The notes below the pieces were generated by a model. The model saw only the letters and a program-made list of their open reading frames with translations. It was not told where the DNA came from and did no database searches. A DNA stretch of 64,000 bases from Anisodus tanguticus (taxonomy: Eukaryota; Streptophyta; Magnoliopsida; Solanales; Solanaceae): positions 46,242,052-46,306,051 of the forward strand of contig CM067549.1 of NCBI GenBank assembly GCA_034509755.1. Direction: 5' to 3'. A program made the position numbers and the translations under genes. Shown here piece by piece: positions 35,181 to 46,185 of the stretch (position 1 is the first letter of the stretch; the number at the start of each line of letters is the position of its first letter).

Positions 35181-35665
35181 GCTAATGAAAAAAGGTGTAA
35201 AATATATAAATACAACACAATTTATAATGAATCTACAACAAATAAAAGAAGATAATAATAAATGGTATGAATATGAAGACTTTTATGTCAGCCAAACTGA
35301 TGAAGAAAGTGAAACAGAACCAGAAAATATCAACTTTATTAACCAATACTCAAATATTGAAAATAGCTCTGAATAAAATGGAATGGCAAGAAGGAAAAAG
35401 TCTAATAGATAAAGAAAGAGAAGAAAAAAGAAAAATGTTAGAAGAAAGAGATTACTGGATACAATATTAGAGGTATGTTCGCCATAAACTTATTACAATT
35501 ACTAGTGAAACAAAAAATAGATACTATCATGATAGATATAAAAAAGTTGCAAAAAACCTTAATAATATTAAGAAAAGATTAAATGAAATAAGATGGCATG
35601 AAATCCAAAGAATAGGAAAAATGGTAAAAGAAATAGAAATCCAAGATACTCAACAATCTGATTAA

Positions 35666-37530
35666 ATGGTAGCAATTTATATTGAAGCTCATATAGAATA
35701 TAAGTCTAATAAAATGATAAAACAAAAAATCTTTATAGATAGTGGAGCAGATTTATGCATAGCAAGGAAAGAAGTGTTAGAACCACACAGATGGAAAATG
35801 TCTAAAACTCATAGAACAAAAGTATCAGGATTTAATGAACAAATGAAAGAATTAGATATAATAGCAGAGAATATAAGAATAAGGCTAGGAAAAATAATAT
35901 TTCGACTACCGATAATATATGAACTTAACCAGATGAGACAACAAGTATTATTAGGAAACAATTTCTTAGACTACTTTAAAACACAAGTTATAAATAATAA
36001 TACTTTTAGCTTACAACCGCCTTGTAATAAATGGATAATACTAAAAAGAGTATTACCAATACATACATTAAGATTATGAAACATGATAGATAGGAATAAT
36101 AACCTACAACTATTAAAAGAAAAATATCTCAATATATTAAAAATGAATTTTGGAGAAAATCCAATACAACTATGGGAAAAAGAAAAAATATATGCTGTAA
36201 TCAAGTTAATAAATTTCAATGACACAATTAGATCTAAACCCATTAGATATAGTCCAACAGATCAGAAAGAATATAAAGCTCAGATAAAAGAATTATTAGA
36301 ATTAAAAATGATACAAGAAAGTAAAAGCCCACATAGAAGCCAACCTTTGTTGTAAGAAAACATAGTGAACATAAACGAGGAAAGGTTAGAATGGTAATTG
36401 ATTATAGAGAATTAAATAAAAAGTCAATATTTGATGGATATTTTTTACCATTTAAAAGAAGTCTTATTAATAGATCAGCAAGAAAGAAATGGTTTAGTAA
36501 ATTTGATTGTAAAAGTGGATTTTGACAAATAAAATTAACAAATGAATCAAAACATCTAACAACCTTTAGTGCCCTCAAGGACACTATGAATGGAATGTAC
36601 TACCATTTGGATTAGAAAATGCACCACAAATATTTCAAAAAAGAATGGACCAAGTGTTCAGAAAATTAACAGAATTTTGTATAGTATATGTTGATGACAT
36701 ATTAATATATAGTGATGATTTGGAAAACCATATGAAACATCTAGAAGAATTTATAAAGACTGTAAGACAGCATGAAATATTATTATCTGAAAAGAAACCT
36801 GAAATCTTCAAAAATAGTATCGAATATTTAGGGTACATTATAGATAAAGAAGGATTACAGCTGCAAGAACATATAGTGACAAAGATATATAATTTTAAAG
36901 ATAAATTAGAAACCAAAAAAGAAGTACAACAATTTCTAGGAGTAGTAAACTATGCTTCAGGCCATATAAAAGATTTACCACTCTTAAGAAAACCATTGCA
37001 AGAATTAACTAGAAAAAATATAACATTCGAATGGAAGAAAAAACATACTAAAGCTATAACCGAAATTAAGGAAAAAGTAAAAGTCTTGCCAAAACATAGA
37101 ATACCAACGGAACAAGATCAACTAGAACGTTTTACTGATGCTAGTGATATAGGATGGGGAGCAGTCCTCATAGCTTATGATAAAGATGATATAGATAAAG
37201 AAAAATCACTAATTTGTAGATATGGAGGTGGAACATGGAAGCCAAACAAGAAAAATTATCATATCAATGAAAAAGAACTATTAGCTGTAAAATTTTGAAT
37301 AAAAAGATTTCATTATCACCTATTACCAGTAAAATTTATTGTTAGGACTAATAATACTCAAGTAGAATCTTTTATTACTAACAAAATAGATCTTTTACCA
37401 GAATTAAATAAAAGAAGAAAATGACAATCATTCTTTTGTTGTTATGATTTTATTGTTAAAAATATCTCTGGAACTAAAAATATTCTAGCTGATTTTCTTA
37501 GCAAGTACAACCATGTCAAGCCAGAGTAAC
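35666..37530 (+). pseudogene. EPRV protease-reverse transcriptase-RNase H (broken)
   Basis: The protease active site DSGA is at 35738-35749. The RT shows the VIDYRELN segment (about 36391-36414), LPFGLENAPQIFQ (about 36601-36640) and the catalytic YVDD at 36687-36698, then IEYLGYIID (about 36820-36846). RNase H begins with the RFTDASDIGWG segment (about 37127-37160). The frame ends at 37528, overlapping the next ORF. Breaks include a frame change near 36355, an in-frame stop near 36524, a frame change near 36570, and stops near 37297 and 37422. This domain order without integrase identifies a pararetrovirus and not a retrotransposon. Confidence 0.9.
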
Positions 37531-38594
37531 AACTTTGATGAGTATATTACCAATGTTATGAAAATTATCAACCAAAACTATGAAATTCTTATCACCAAAT
37601 TACAAGAAAATACACATCTCATAAAACAACTCATTGAAGCCATACAGGACAAACAAGCCCTGAAAACCTTACAAAAACCACAATCCCCTATATCTACTCC
37701 TGACAGTCTAATAAACCTACTACAATCCCAACACCTTTTGCATCCAAGCTTGCAACCATGACATCTTCTATAACTTCTTCATCTTTCCAAATATCAGTCA
37801 TGGTAACGATGAGTGACAAATTGAAACATACACCTGACTTCATTATTGCATATGAAAAGAAAAATAAATTTTATGATTATAAATCTAACCCCCATATTTT
37901 AAGAAGTACAAAACTAAGTAAATATCCTAGATTTTTATGTAGTGAAAATGCTAACCATGATATAGTATCAAAATTATTTACTTATGATTTTATTGACAAA
38001 ATAATAGTAGATGATATTTTTTATAATATTTCTAAACTACCTAGTATTATAATAGAATCTATTAAAGCAGTGATGGAATCTTTTGGAAAGGTTATATACG
38101 GAATACAACTATTTGGTGCCTCAACGGATCTGACTGTAAAATCCATTGTAATATGTTAATTATTTAAAACTGGTAAAAATAGCAATATCGGTGGCGATGA
38201 TGAAGATCTCAAAATGAAGATACCCTGTACATTGGAAAAATTCCAAGAATGGCTAAGTGCCAAAAGAGCTATTGGATTGTTAACATTAAAATCAAAGATA
38301 GAAGATATGTTAAAGGCTAGAAAGGCCTGCATCATTGGAACAACCAAAGGTGGAGAAGTTGAAGAACTTATTACCCTATACTATAATAATGATATACTAT
38401 CCCAAGACACTATGGAACTTACTAACATGCACGATCGGATCATGAATGTGAAACATAGACATGCTAAAGAAACGTTGAACCAATATCAGATCTTAGCAGG
38501 TCAAAGAAAAAGGTTTGTAATCAATACTAAAAATGTTACCAATAATACTCATACTACTATGAAAAGAGAAGGATCATCTAATCCTTTTGCATGA
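37513..38594 (+). pseudogene. EPRV last ORF, transactivator/inclusion-body position (broken)
   Basis: The ATG at 37513 overlaps the end of the RT frame by 16 nt, a usual arrangement. Three open pieces follow: 37513-37761 (Gln/Asn-rich, coiled-coil-like), 37758-38159 and 38214-38594. Caulimovirids with this layout carry the translation transactivator here. I did not recognise a specific domain and assign it by position. Stops at 37761 and 38159 split it. Confidence 0.55.
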
Positions 38595-39252
38595 CACAAC
38601 CCAATGTAGTTTAACTACAGAAAGCCACAATGTAATACTTTGATACGACTCAATGTATTCTAACTACAGTAAGCCCATATATTATTATCTATACTACCAG
38701 ATATACTACTCAATACAAAGATATCCGAGACATGGAAGACAGCTTGCAGAACATTTTGTGGAAAAAAGCAACCGGCCTCGACAACTACAAAAGTCACTGG
38801 ACCCATGAATAATCGAAGAAAAAGATGATAACTGACAACCTTGACAAAGCTACAAAAAGACAAAAAACTTTAAAGAAAAATATGCAATCAAAGGAAACAA
38901 ACTACTATTTACTTTTAGACTTTTATAACAAAATACTATTTACTTTTAGACTTTTGTAGCGTAACAATAATGTAAGCAGTTGAAGTTATCTATAAAAAGA
39001 GCCTATTTTAAACGTTGTAAGACATTCGAAATCTTTCAATAAAAAATATTTCTTTGATAAAACCCTCAATGTCCCGCTAAAAACTCTTTGAGTCTACAAT
39101 CTTTTACCAAGAATATCATATCTTTAGAGAAAACCACTTCGATAAATTATACTTAGAACCATACTAGTTCATAAACCTTATCTTAAAACAGAATTCTAGA
39201 AAGAGTCTGTCGAATAACTCCCAACACCTAGGCTATTAATCCCGTAAATTCA
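38595..39252 (+). promoter_or_regulatory. EPRV intergenic region: promoter, polyA signal and leader
   Basis: A TATA box TATAAAAAG is at 38991-38999 and an AATAAA signal at 39038-39043, 47 bp downstream. In pararetroviruses the polyA signal lies just after the transcription start and is skipped on first passage. Upstream of the TATA box a ~21-bp unit beginning ACTATTTACTTTTAGACTTT is repeated with a 31-bp period (38904 and 38935). No tRNA-Met primer site was found in the leader. These are sequence observations; activity is unknown. Confidence 0.6.
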
Positions 39253-39535
39253 ATGGAGAAAGAAGGGAAATCAGTGCCAGGGTGGGTCGAGTATTTCCAG
39301 TGATCTAAGATTCTGCAAAAAGGTATGATTACTGAACTATGTGTTCCTAATTATAATTTTAATAAGTGTAGTATCTATAGACATGATGTTAATATTGGAC
39401 GAAGGTTATAGACTCATAAATTAAAAAATAAATTTTGAGCTAATAATAACCGTCTCCATACTACTTGCTTATTTGATAAATTTAGATAGAACTTTTATCA
39501 ATATACCATCGATGTTCCTACCCTATTTAGGATTA
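39253..39535 (+). pseudogene. EPRV start of first ORF (wrap-around end, broken)
   Basis: The ATG at 39253 (MEKEGKSV...) opens a frame interrupted by stops about every 15-20 codons. It has the same A/T-rich codon style as the rest of the insert. By position it is the beginning of the first viral ORF, whose continuation lies at the other end of the insert (31903 onward). The right boundary with host DNA is estimated. Confidence 0.45.
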
Positions 39536-39567
39536 TTAGATGATGAAAGATCTGCCGCAGAAATTGG

Positions 39568-39630
39568 TTATTAGAACTTTCATCATTTATGATTAGGGTT
39601 ATTAGAACTTTCTATCATTTATGATTAGGA
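39568..39630. repeat. Imperfect ~31-bp direct repeat after the EPRV
   Basis: GGTTATTAGAACTTTCATCA and GGTTATTAGAACTTTCTATCA units stand next to each other, each followed by TTTATGATTAG. It lies close to the right end of the pararetrovirus. Confidence 0.6.
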
Positions 39631-39639
39631 AGCATCCTC

Positions 39640-42060
39640 CCCTGTAAGCATAACTTTGTTTGAATTCAAAAAAACAATGGCCAATCTAGAGTAGACACGC
39701 GGATTTAGTCGAACTCGTGTCTAATTCAGACCTTTTATATAGATATATGAGGCGTGTGCGTGTGTGTTGTGTTGCGAGAAAAGAAATACAAATGGACATG
39801 CATAAAGTGCAAAACACGCTGATTCTAAATCTTGAATTCGCCAATCATGATCAATCTTGGCTTGCATATTACATATCTCAGCAATTATTTCTCTGTTAAC
39901 AGAACACCCCCACCCACCCCACCCCAAACACACACACACAACACAAGAAGAATATAAAAAAGAATGACTTGGCAGGTGTTACAGTAGAATCAAGCATGCA
40001 TAACTATCAATTCAACAAATGCATTAGTTCTAAAATGAAATAGCACTAAGAAGGTTCCTAACAGATAAAAGCAACAAAGTATCCATGCTGATTGAGCAAA
40101 TCACACTGGCCTCAACACATAATACCTACTTTGAAGAATTACAGATACACCAGATTTCTTGTGAGTCAATGTTGCTCCCCTTTCCTTAGAAGCAAAAGAT
40201 CTTCATTTCTTTGTTTTCTATGAGGAAGAACTTCTTAACATCAGCTTTCTATCCAAAGCTATCCCATGCTAATCCTATAAAGGAGTAGAGGAAGAGAGAT
40301 GCTACCACTTCAGAAACAATTACTAACCTGCAATCTTGAAATTATCTTTTGCAAGGTTAGTCAATAAGCATTGAGATGTTATCTTTCACCTAAAGCAGAA
40401 AACTGAGATCAAATCAAGAACTGGGAAAATGATAAATGATGGGGTGCAACTCTGAAGCCTATCCGCAGTAAACTGTAAACGAACCCCTACTCAGCACGCA
40501 TTGTCCAGAAAAAATCAAAATTCAAGGTTGACAACAATGGATGTCGTCAACGAATGCAGAGGATTTCTATATATGTGCAACATTTGTTTCATCTCTCTTA
40601 CTCATCAAACTGTTGAGAAGCTTTACTTCATTACTCTTAAGGATAGGTCTCTAGCTTGTGACCAATATCCTCGTGAAAAATATGCACATACATTATCCTT
40701 ATAACTCGCACATTGCTTCACCCAAACCACGTCTTTCTAATGACGAGTTTGAGTATATCCAAGAAATTCACATCAAACACAGAATGTCAACATGTCACCT
40801 ACACCGGGATGGTGATAACGTCTTAAAGTTGCAAATACAGATTCTATTTCCCCCCCTTGTAAGTGCAGTTTATACATTCTGTTCTAACGTACCTATCAAA
40901 AAAAGAGAAAAGAGCATATTCTACTTCCATTCCCCATAACCTGAAGGTTATAATGCCAAAGTCTACATAAATACAATCTGATATTTTTAGTCCTCCATCC
41001 CCCTTCCACTATCCCATACATTTCCTCTATCGCCTCCCTCCATAGAGCATACTCCTTGATTCCGAGTATCCATTAAAATTTTCCTAGTAGGGCCTTATTG
41101 AAGACTCAGAGACCTTTAACCCAATAAGCCCTCCCCCCCTCCATTGCCTTGGAGACGGAATGTACTCCTAGCTGATTAAGTGAAACTTCCTTGTCCCATT
41201 TGATGATCCAATAGAAAGTTCCTTCAGAGCCTTTTCAATTTACTTGTGACACTGGCCAGAGCATAAAGCAATGACATGAAATACGTGGGATGCTCTTAAG
41301 CATTGTTCTCTGAACAATTGTTTTTCCCTCTTTGAAACTCGAAGCCTTCACTTTTCCATGCTTCTAGGAACAGGCTTAACATTGCAAGGGATTTCTTTCA
41401 TCTTATGATACTTCTCGTTCAACTGCGAAGACACTGAATAAATTTGCCATTACAATGTACTTTGCACCTTTAGAACTTTCCAGGTTAGTACTTTATTTCA
41501 TCAGCATTTCAATGGCAATGTTGATCCAGTGGAACATTCTGGTGATAGTTGCAGCACCATGAGCTTTTAAGGAAAGAAGCTATGATTAAACTATCATAAC
41601 AATCATCATAGCATGCATTCCCACTTATAAATAGAATACTGAAAGGCACACTGCAACGCATGTGCTCGTCTTTAACTTCAAACAAATTTCTCCTCGTTTC
41701 ATTTTCTAGGAGACAAACTGCAAAGTTAAATCCCCTCCAACCCGACAAACAAAAGTTAAAACTAAAGGTAGTGAATCTACCTGATTAATGGAGAAAAATG
41801 TATAGTTACTGATAACAGTATTGAAAAGGACATGAGCAATCTCATATAATCTAAAAATCTAAGGCATAGGTCTGGTGATATAACCTATCTCCTGATCTGC
41901 GAACGAAATGGCAAAACATACCCATGTAACATCGTTTAAACAGATAATTTCCTACATAAATAAGGTACCTTGATCTTTTTCTCGACTCTACAGCTTAGTA
42001 CTTAATCTTCTTCAGGTTTACATGAATAACTCTCTGACTGTAGCAAGTTAAATTCCATTA
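39640..42060. other. Intergenic DNA between the EPRV and eRF1
   Basis: No gene recognised. There is a C/A-rich low-complexity run (CACCC and CA repeats) at 39904-39945. The part nearest 42060 may contain the end of the eRF1 transcript. Confidence 0.4.
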
Positions 42061-42332
42061 CAAACAAGACATAGTTCAAGACAGCCATAACAAACTCACA
42101 AGGGTAAGGTAGATAGGGTCATAAAAACAATACTAAGTCCTCTTTCCAATTGAAGATAGTCCCAAAGAAACCTGTTTCACGTGTAAAGGAAAAGCAAACA
42201 ACTTTTAACAACAGCAAAGACAGTGATTGATATTAAGGATGATAGCAGGAAATCATTGCTAAGGTAACCTCAAAACTTTCAACAAATTGCATCTCTTATC
42301 CATCATCTGGGCTAAGGAGACAAAAGTAAAGC

Positions 42333-43646
42333 TTAATCAGAATCCTCAAAATATTCTCCTTCATCCGATGGCTCATCAAACGAACGGAGGTCAAGCTGGT
42401 AGCGAAGGATTCCCCCAATGCCACCAAATCCTCGGCAAAACTGTGACCCCTCTTGAGACCTGTTAGTGACAAACTCAAGTGAACAACCGAAGTTTTTGTA
42501 CTCATTGGCAAACCACTCCAATAGAGGCATTTTGTCCTGGACCTCCCATTCAGCTGAGTTCTCAGGATCCTTGAAGTTGCTTTGATCAGCCTCTTGGTCC
42601 TTGTTTAGGTGCTTAATGACAATCTCATTGGTAACACTATTTTTCAGCACATATCGGTTGATATCAAGATTTTCCCAAACGACAAGAGTTTCAACAGCTC
42701 CCATCTCCAGAGCTTTTATTGTGTCATCCACACCAAATACATACTTTCCAGTATCTTGACTGATTTCCTCAAAGAATTTCCCTATCAAGCGCTTTTCTTG
42801 TATAAACTTCACATTTGAGAGAATCTCAGCAGATAGCTCAATGGCCTGACTGAATCCATTTTCCCCACCATAGGACACATCAACCACATTAAGTATCTTT
42901 GCCTGTAGACGTGGATCAAACATATCAGACTGGCTCAGCTCTGTCTTGAAATCAGCTGACCCAGCAAGTATTAGTCCAGATACATTTGGCTGACTAGTGG
43001 CTGGATTAATGTAGAACTGAGTAGCAAGTTCTGCTGTCTTCCTCACATAGTTATGGCGTTTCTCCATTCGAAGACGAGCAAATCGCAGAGCTGATTGACC
43101 TCCTCTTCCATGCTTCTTGGGAAGGTCAACAGTGAATTTATGAAGGACTTCCCTAGTGTTGCCACTTAAGGTCCCAAAAAGAGTGCCATTACCATCCATG
43201 ACGATGAAACCAAACTTCTCATCTGATTCCAAAAGCTCACCCAGAGGTCCCGTGTGAAACTTGTTGTCACATAGGTACAGAGACGCGTTTATGGGCTTAA
43301 AAGGTGTAAGGTCAAAGGTTACCTTCTTTTCCTTCCCATCATCAGTCATTATAGTTCCAGTATAAAGGACCAATCCATTAGGAGGTACCTTATTATACAG
43401 TTTAAGCCTCTGCTGGGCAGACGTTATTGCACCAAGGACAGACTGACGATTTACTCTGCTCTTAATATTTGATGCAGTACCATACTCTTCCGCCAACATC
43501 TTGGTAATCCGAGATATCTGATCACCAGGAGGTATAATAAGAGAGATCATACTGGTACCATTTCCTCTTGCAGATTCAAGGGCTTTGATTAACTTTTTCA
43601 TTTTCCATATTTCAATATTCTTGTCATTTTCTTGGCCATCTGCCAT
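42333..43646 (-). CDS. ERF1: Eukaryotic peptide chain release factor subunit 1 (eRF1)
   Basis: The 437-residue protein recognises all three stop codons in the ribosomal A site and triggers peptide release together with eRF3, in the cytosol. Diagnostic motifs are present: NIKS at residues 60-63 and YxCxxxF (YLCDNKF) at 124-130 for stop decoding, and GGQ at 182-184 (HGRGGQSALRFARLR) for peptidyl-tRNA hydrolysis. The C-terminus is acidic (DEGEYFEDSD). I chose ATG 43646 (MADGQENDKN), the family start; an in-frame upstream ATG at 43667 adds only seven atypical residues. Length agrees with Arabidopsis eRF1 proteins (about 435 aa). The coding part is a single exon, usual for plant eRF1, with a long leader intron. 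No damage seen. Confidence 0.97.
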   Translation of the reverse strand: MADGQENDKNIEIWKMKKLIKALESARGNGTSMISLIIPPGDQISRITKMLAEEYGTASNIKSRVNRQSVLGAITSAQQRLKLYNKVPPNGLVLYTGTIMTDDGKEKKVTFDLTPFKPINASLYLCDNKFHTGPLGELLESDEKFGFIVMDGNGTLFGTLSGNTREVLHKFTVDLPKKHGRGGQSALRFARLRMEKRHNYVRKTAELATQFYINPATSQPNVSGLILAGSADFKTELSQSDMFDPRLQAKILNVVDVSYGGENGFSQAIELSAEILSNVKFIQEKRLIGKFFEEISQDTGKYVFGVDDTIKALEMGAVETLVVWENLDINRYVLKNSVTNEIVIKHLNKDQEADQSNFKDPENSAEWEVQDKMPLLEWFANEYKNFGCSLEFVTNRSQEGSQFCRGFGGIGGILRYQLDLRSFDEPSDEGEYFEDSD

Positions 43647-44611
43647 TGCAAATTGATACAACCACAAGCTCGGCTACAAATTAGTCTGACCTAGGAATCA
43701 AATTGAAGACAAATTAGAGTCCACATCGATCATTCAGGAGATAAGAGAGAAAGATAATGTAAGATTACAAACTATAGTTGATTCTGCAGCACGTATTTCT
43801 GAGCATTCAATCAAGGGCCTTCATCGATGAATAAAAATTTGACAATCCCCCTTAAACAATCAGACATAATTAAGACAGATAATGCCACATTTATAAGCAC
43901 CCTAGAGCTTTTCTAGATATGAATGCTATCGATTTCCACAAATTGAACTTCATCAAGCACAATTGAGTTTATCTTCTTCTTTTTTAAGAAAAAAATTACG
44001 AACCCACCCCTGACTACCAAAAATATTGGCATCTTGGAAATATAAAAGATGAGTACAACAGGAGAATATGCATCTTAAGAATTACCAGCACTAAAGCCTC
44101 TACCAAATCACGATTACCCTCTATCGTCATCTCATGACAGGATACCTTTAAGACTAGCTTCATCTTTGATTATCAAAGGTAGCATGTAAGTAATTCATAT
44201 GGATGCCTCAATATTCACTTACGATCAATTTCATGGAGACATTTTGAAAGTAAGTGGAGATTTCATCATTATAATTTCAACTTCTTAAATACTCCAAGGC
44301 TTCATTTAATAGAGAGGATTCCTAGTCAGGAGTAACTGCCCAAGCAAATAAATGTAAGCTCAGTAATACAATAAGTACAAAATCAAACCAATGTCTAGGT
44401 TGAAAAGATACACGTGGTTTCCCTTTATTAATTTCTGAAAAAACAATTCTAAATAAACAGTAGTACTATCTCGCAAGCAAAGACCAAGAAAATTATTGCA
44501 CGTAGGTAGAAGAGAAAATATAAAATTTCTGCAGCATCAGCACTGACAAAACTCTTTTACCACTAGCCTCAAAGGCAAACAGATGAGGTTTCATTCATCA
44601 CAACTAAACAA

Positions 44612-45196
44612 TTTATTTTTTGATAACCGTGGTGCCCCGGCCAGCTTGTGCATACCTCAACTAATTCCACGGGGTACCTGCTACCTCCCACCAACACAGG
44701 TACCAGTGTCATCAAAAGCGAAAAGCGCAAAAAATCTCTAAGGTTTGTTGGGGCTTTAAGCGCAAAGCGCAAATAAAGCGTGAGCTTTAATGAAAAAAGG
44801 CACAAATGGAAAAAAGAGAAGTACAAGTATATATGTTTAGTCCTAGACTAGTTTATATGTATGAATAACAAATATATGGACAAAAAAATTAAAATTTTCC
44901 TTACGATAAAGTGAAATATTACTTGTTTAGTGTCGCCTCTTTAGGAAGCGTTCATTCGCAAGGAAAAACTTGTCTTAGAGAATTAATGATGGCACTGGAG
45001 CGCACATTAAGTCAGGAGAAGCGCTCAACATGTTTTGAGCTTTGCTTCAGAGCTTAAGCGCGCCTTTGACAACACAGATAGGTACCGGGTAACTCTAACT
45101 ACCAAGGCTTGGACAGATGGGACACTGAGATTTGAACCTGAGACTCATAGTTCTCCTCCACTTCATTGACCATTAGGCTACACTCTTAAGTACAAA
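44612..45196 (-). mobile_element. SINE in the eRF1 leader intron, split by a hAT MITE
   Basis: A minus-strand SINE (about 203 bp without the insert) is flanked by a 10-bp duplication AACTAAACAA (44602-44611 and 45197-45206). Its tRNA-related head is at the right: on the minus strand GGTTCAAATC (B-box) follows GGTCAATGAAG. The left part carries the ATTCCACGGGGTACCTGCTA segment known to me from Solanaceae SINEs. The body is interrupted at 44704-45077. Confidence 0.8.
44704..45077. mobile_element. hAT-like MITE nested in the SINE
   Basis: A 374-bp element with ends CAGTGTCATCAAAAGCG and CGCCTTTGACAACACAG (imperfect inverted repeats). It is flanked by an 8-bp duplication with one mismatch, ACAGGTAC (44696-44703) and ATAGGTAC (45078-45085). 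The interior is rich in AAGCGC units. The order of insertion is clear: SINE first, then MITE. Confidence 0.75.
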
Positions 45197-45579
45197 AACT
45201 AAACAAATTCTTGCACTCTTTCGAGATTCTTCGAACCACAAATCATGGAACGAAAAATAGTTGGATCTTTGACATATCCATTTTAGTACATCTACCCACA
45301 TATTTCTCTAGTTACAACCACAACATAGCTCTAGTAACAATTTCTCACACATATTACTATCATCAAGATTAATACCGAAATAAATCAATCCACAAATAAG
45401 ACAAATCAATTTTAAGATACTACAAAGCAAAATAAAACAAAAAAAGGGGAAAATAACAAATCCAAGCAAATCAACTCCTTACCGTTTATTTTAGATTGAT
45501 TCAAACAATTAATTAGTTTAAAATCTAAAATAATGAAAAAGCTAATTAATTTTGAGAGATAAGAAGGGTTATAGGTTAC

Positions 45580-45665
45580 CTGTTCAAAGTAGCAGTCGCA
45601 GTAGCTCGAGCAAAATTGGCTGTGGAAAAAATGTGGAAAACCCTTTTGAGTTGCTATTTATATGC
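45580..45665 (-). promoter_or_regulatory. eRF1 core promoter and non-coding first exon
   Basis: On the minus strand a TATAAATAG box lies at about 45651-45661 and a short first exon follows to 45580. The spacing from TATA box to exon suits a plant promoter. Confidence 0.55.
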
Positions 45666-45819
45666 CAGAATAATATATTTTGGAAAAATAATGGATAGAA
45701 GTTTGTAAAAGTAACATATGGTCTGTCATTTCGAAATACTAAAAATCGAATTTTACAAGAAAAGTAATATTAGTTGCTATATATGAAAATGTAAATAGTT
45801 TACTTAGTTTGACTTTGAC

Positions 45820-46038
45820 TAAAAAATATTGTAACGTGAATATTGGCCGTGTATATTGTATATTTACTTATCATAATTATTAAAATTCTTGTACATATAT
45901 AATTAGGGTAGTAGTCTTGTATTAAAAAAAAATCTTGTATTAGAAAAATGTAGATTTATTTTCCATAATTACATATTGTATATCATGTATATAAATATTT
46001 TTATTAATAAAAATAATTAGGGGATTTATTCTCTTTCA
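45820..46038 (+). repeat. 5' LTR of the copia element
   Basis: Starts after the TTGAC duplication and ends TTCTCTTTCA, directly before the primer-binding site. It matches the two ends of the 3' LTR. The initial TG of the 3' LTR is not preserved here. Confidence 0.75.
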
Positions 46039-46050
46039 TGGTATCAGAAG
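46039..46050 (+). other. Primer-binding site for initiator tRNA-Met
   Basis: TGGTATCAGAAG matches the usual TGGTATCAGAGC of plant copia elements except at one position. Confidence 0.8.
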
Positions 46051-46185
46051 TCTAGAGCAAAATTTTCCTTCTCCAAACCCACATACTTCCCGCCGCCCTA
46101 ACTCAGAAAACTCTCTCGATCGTAACCCCCTCCCCCCTCTCTTCAAATTTTTCCATATCCCAAATTCTCCTTTTGTTCTTCCATC

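Larger units (their letters stand above)
31903..39535 (+). mobile_element. Endogenous pararetrovirus (Caulimoviridae), near unit length, circularly permuted
   Basis: A ~7.6-kb AT-rich block carries the caulimovirid modules in this order: movement-protein-like part, coiled coil, capsid region, CCHC zinc knuckle, aspartic protease, reverse transcriptase, RNase H, a last ORF in the transactivator position, a TATA-containing intergenic region, then the beginning of the first ORF again. There are no LTRs and no integrase. The insert starts inside the first ORF and ends with that ORF's start, as expected if a circular viral genome was cut and inserted. The length matches a full genome of the Solendovirus/Cavemovirus type (about 7.5-8 kb, established knowledge). 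Many stops and frameshifts interrupt every large module, so this copy is defective. Genus is inferred from layout only. Confidence 0.85.
43680..45579 (-). other. eRF1 5'UTR intron
   Basis: Read on the minus strand, the first exon ends GAACAG with the donor GTAACC at 45579-45574. Acceptors fitting the rule stand near 43680-43697 (TTTGTAG and TTCCTAG); I cannot choose between them. The intron is ~1.9 kb and contains the SINE/hAT composite at 44612-45196. Confidence 0.55.

Noticed and set aside
35666..37300. Considered as a Ty3/gypsy polyprotein
   Set aside because: No integrase after RNase H and no LTRs; the zinc knuckle, protease, RT, RNase H and separate last ORF fit a pararetrovirus.
41100..41500. 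Possible exon remnants upstream of eRF1
   Set aside because: No sustained frame, splice pattern or recognisable domain.
44569..44826. 85-codon minus-strand frame
   Set aside because: It is a read-through of the SINE (GGSRYPVELVEVCTSW is typical of SINE sequence) and the nested MITE.
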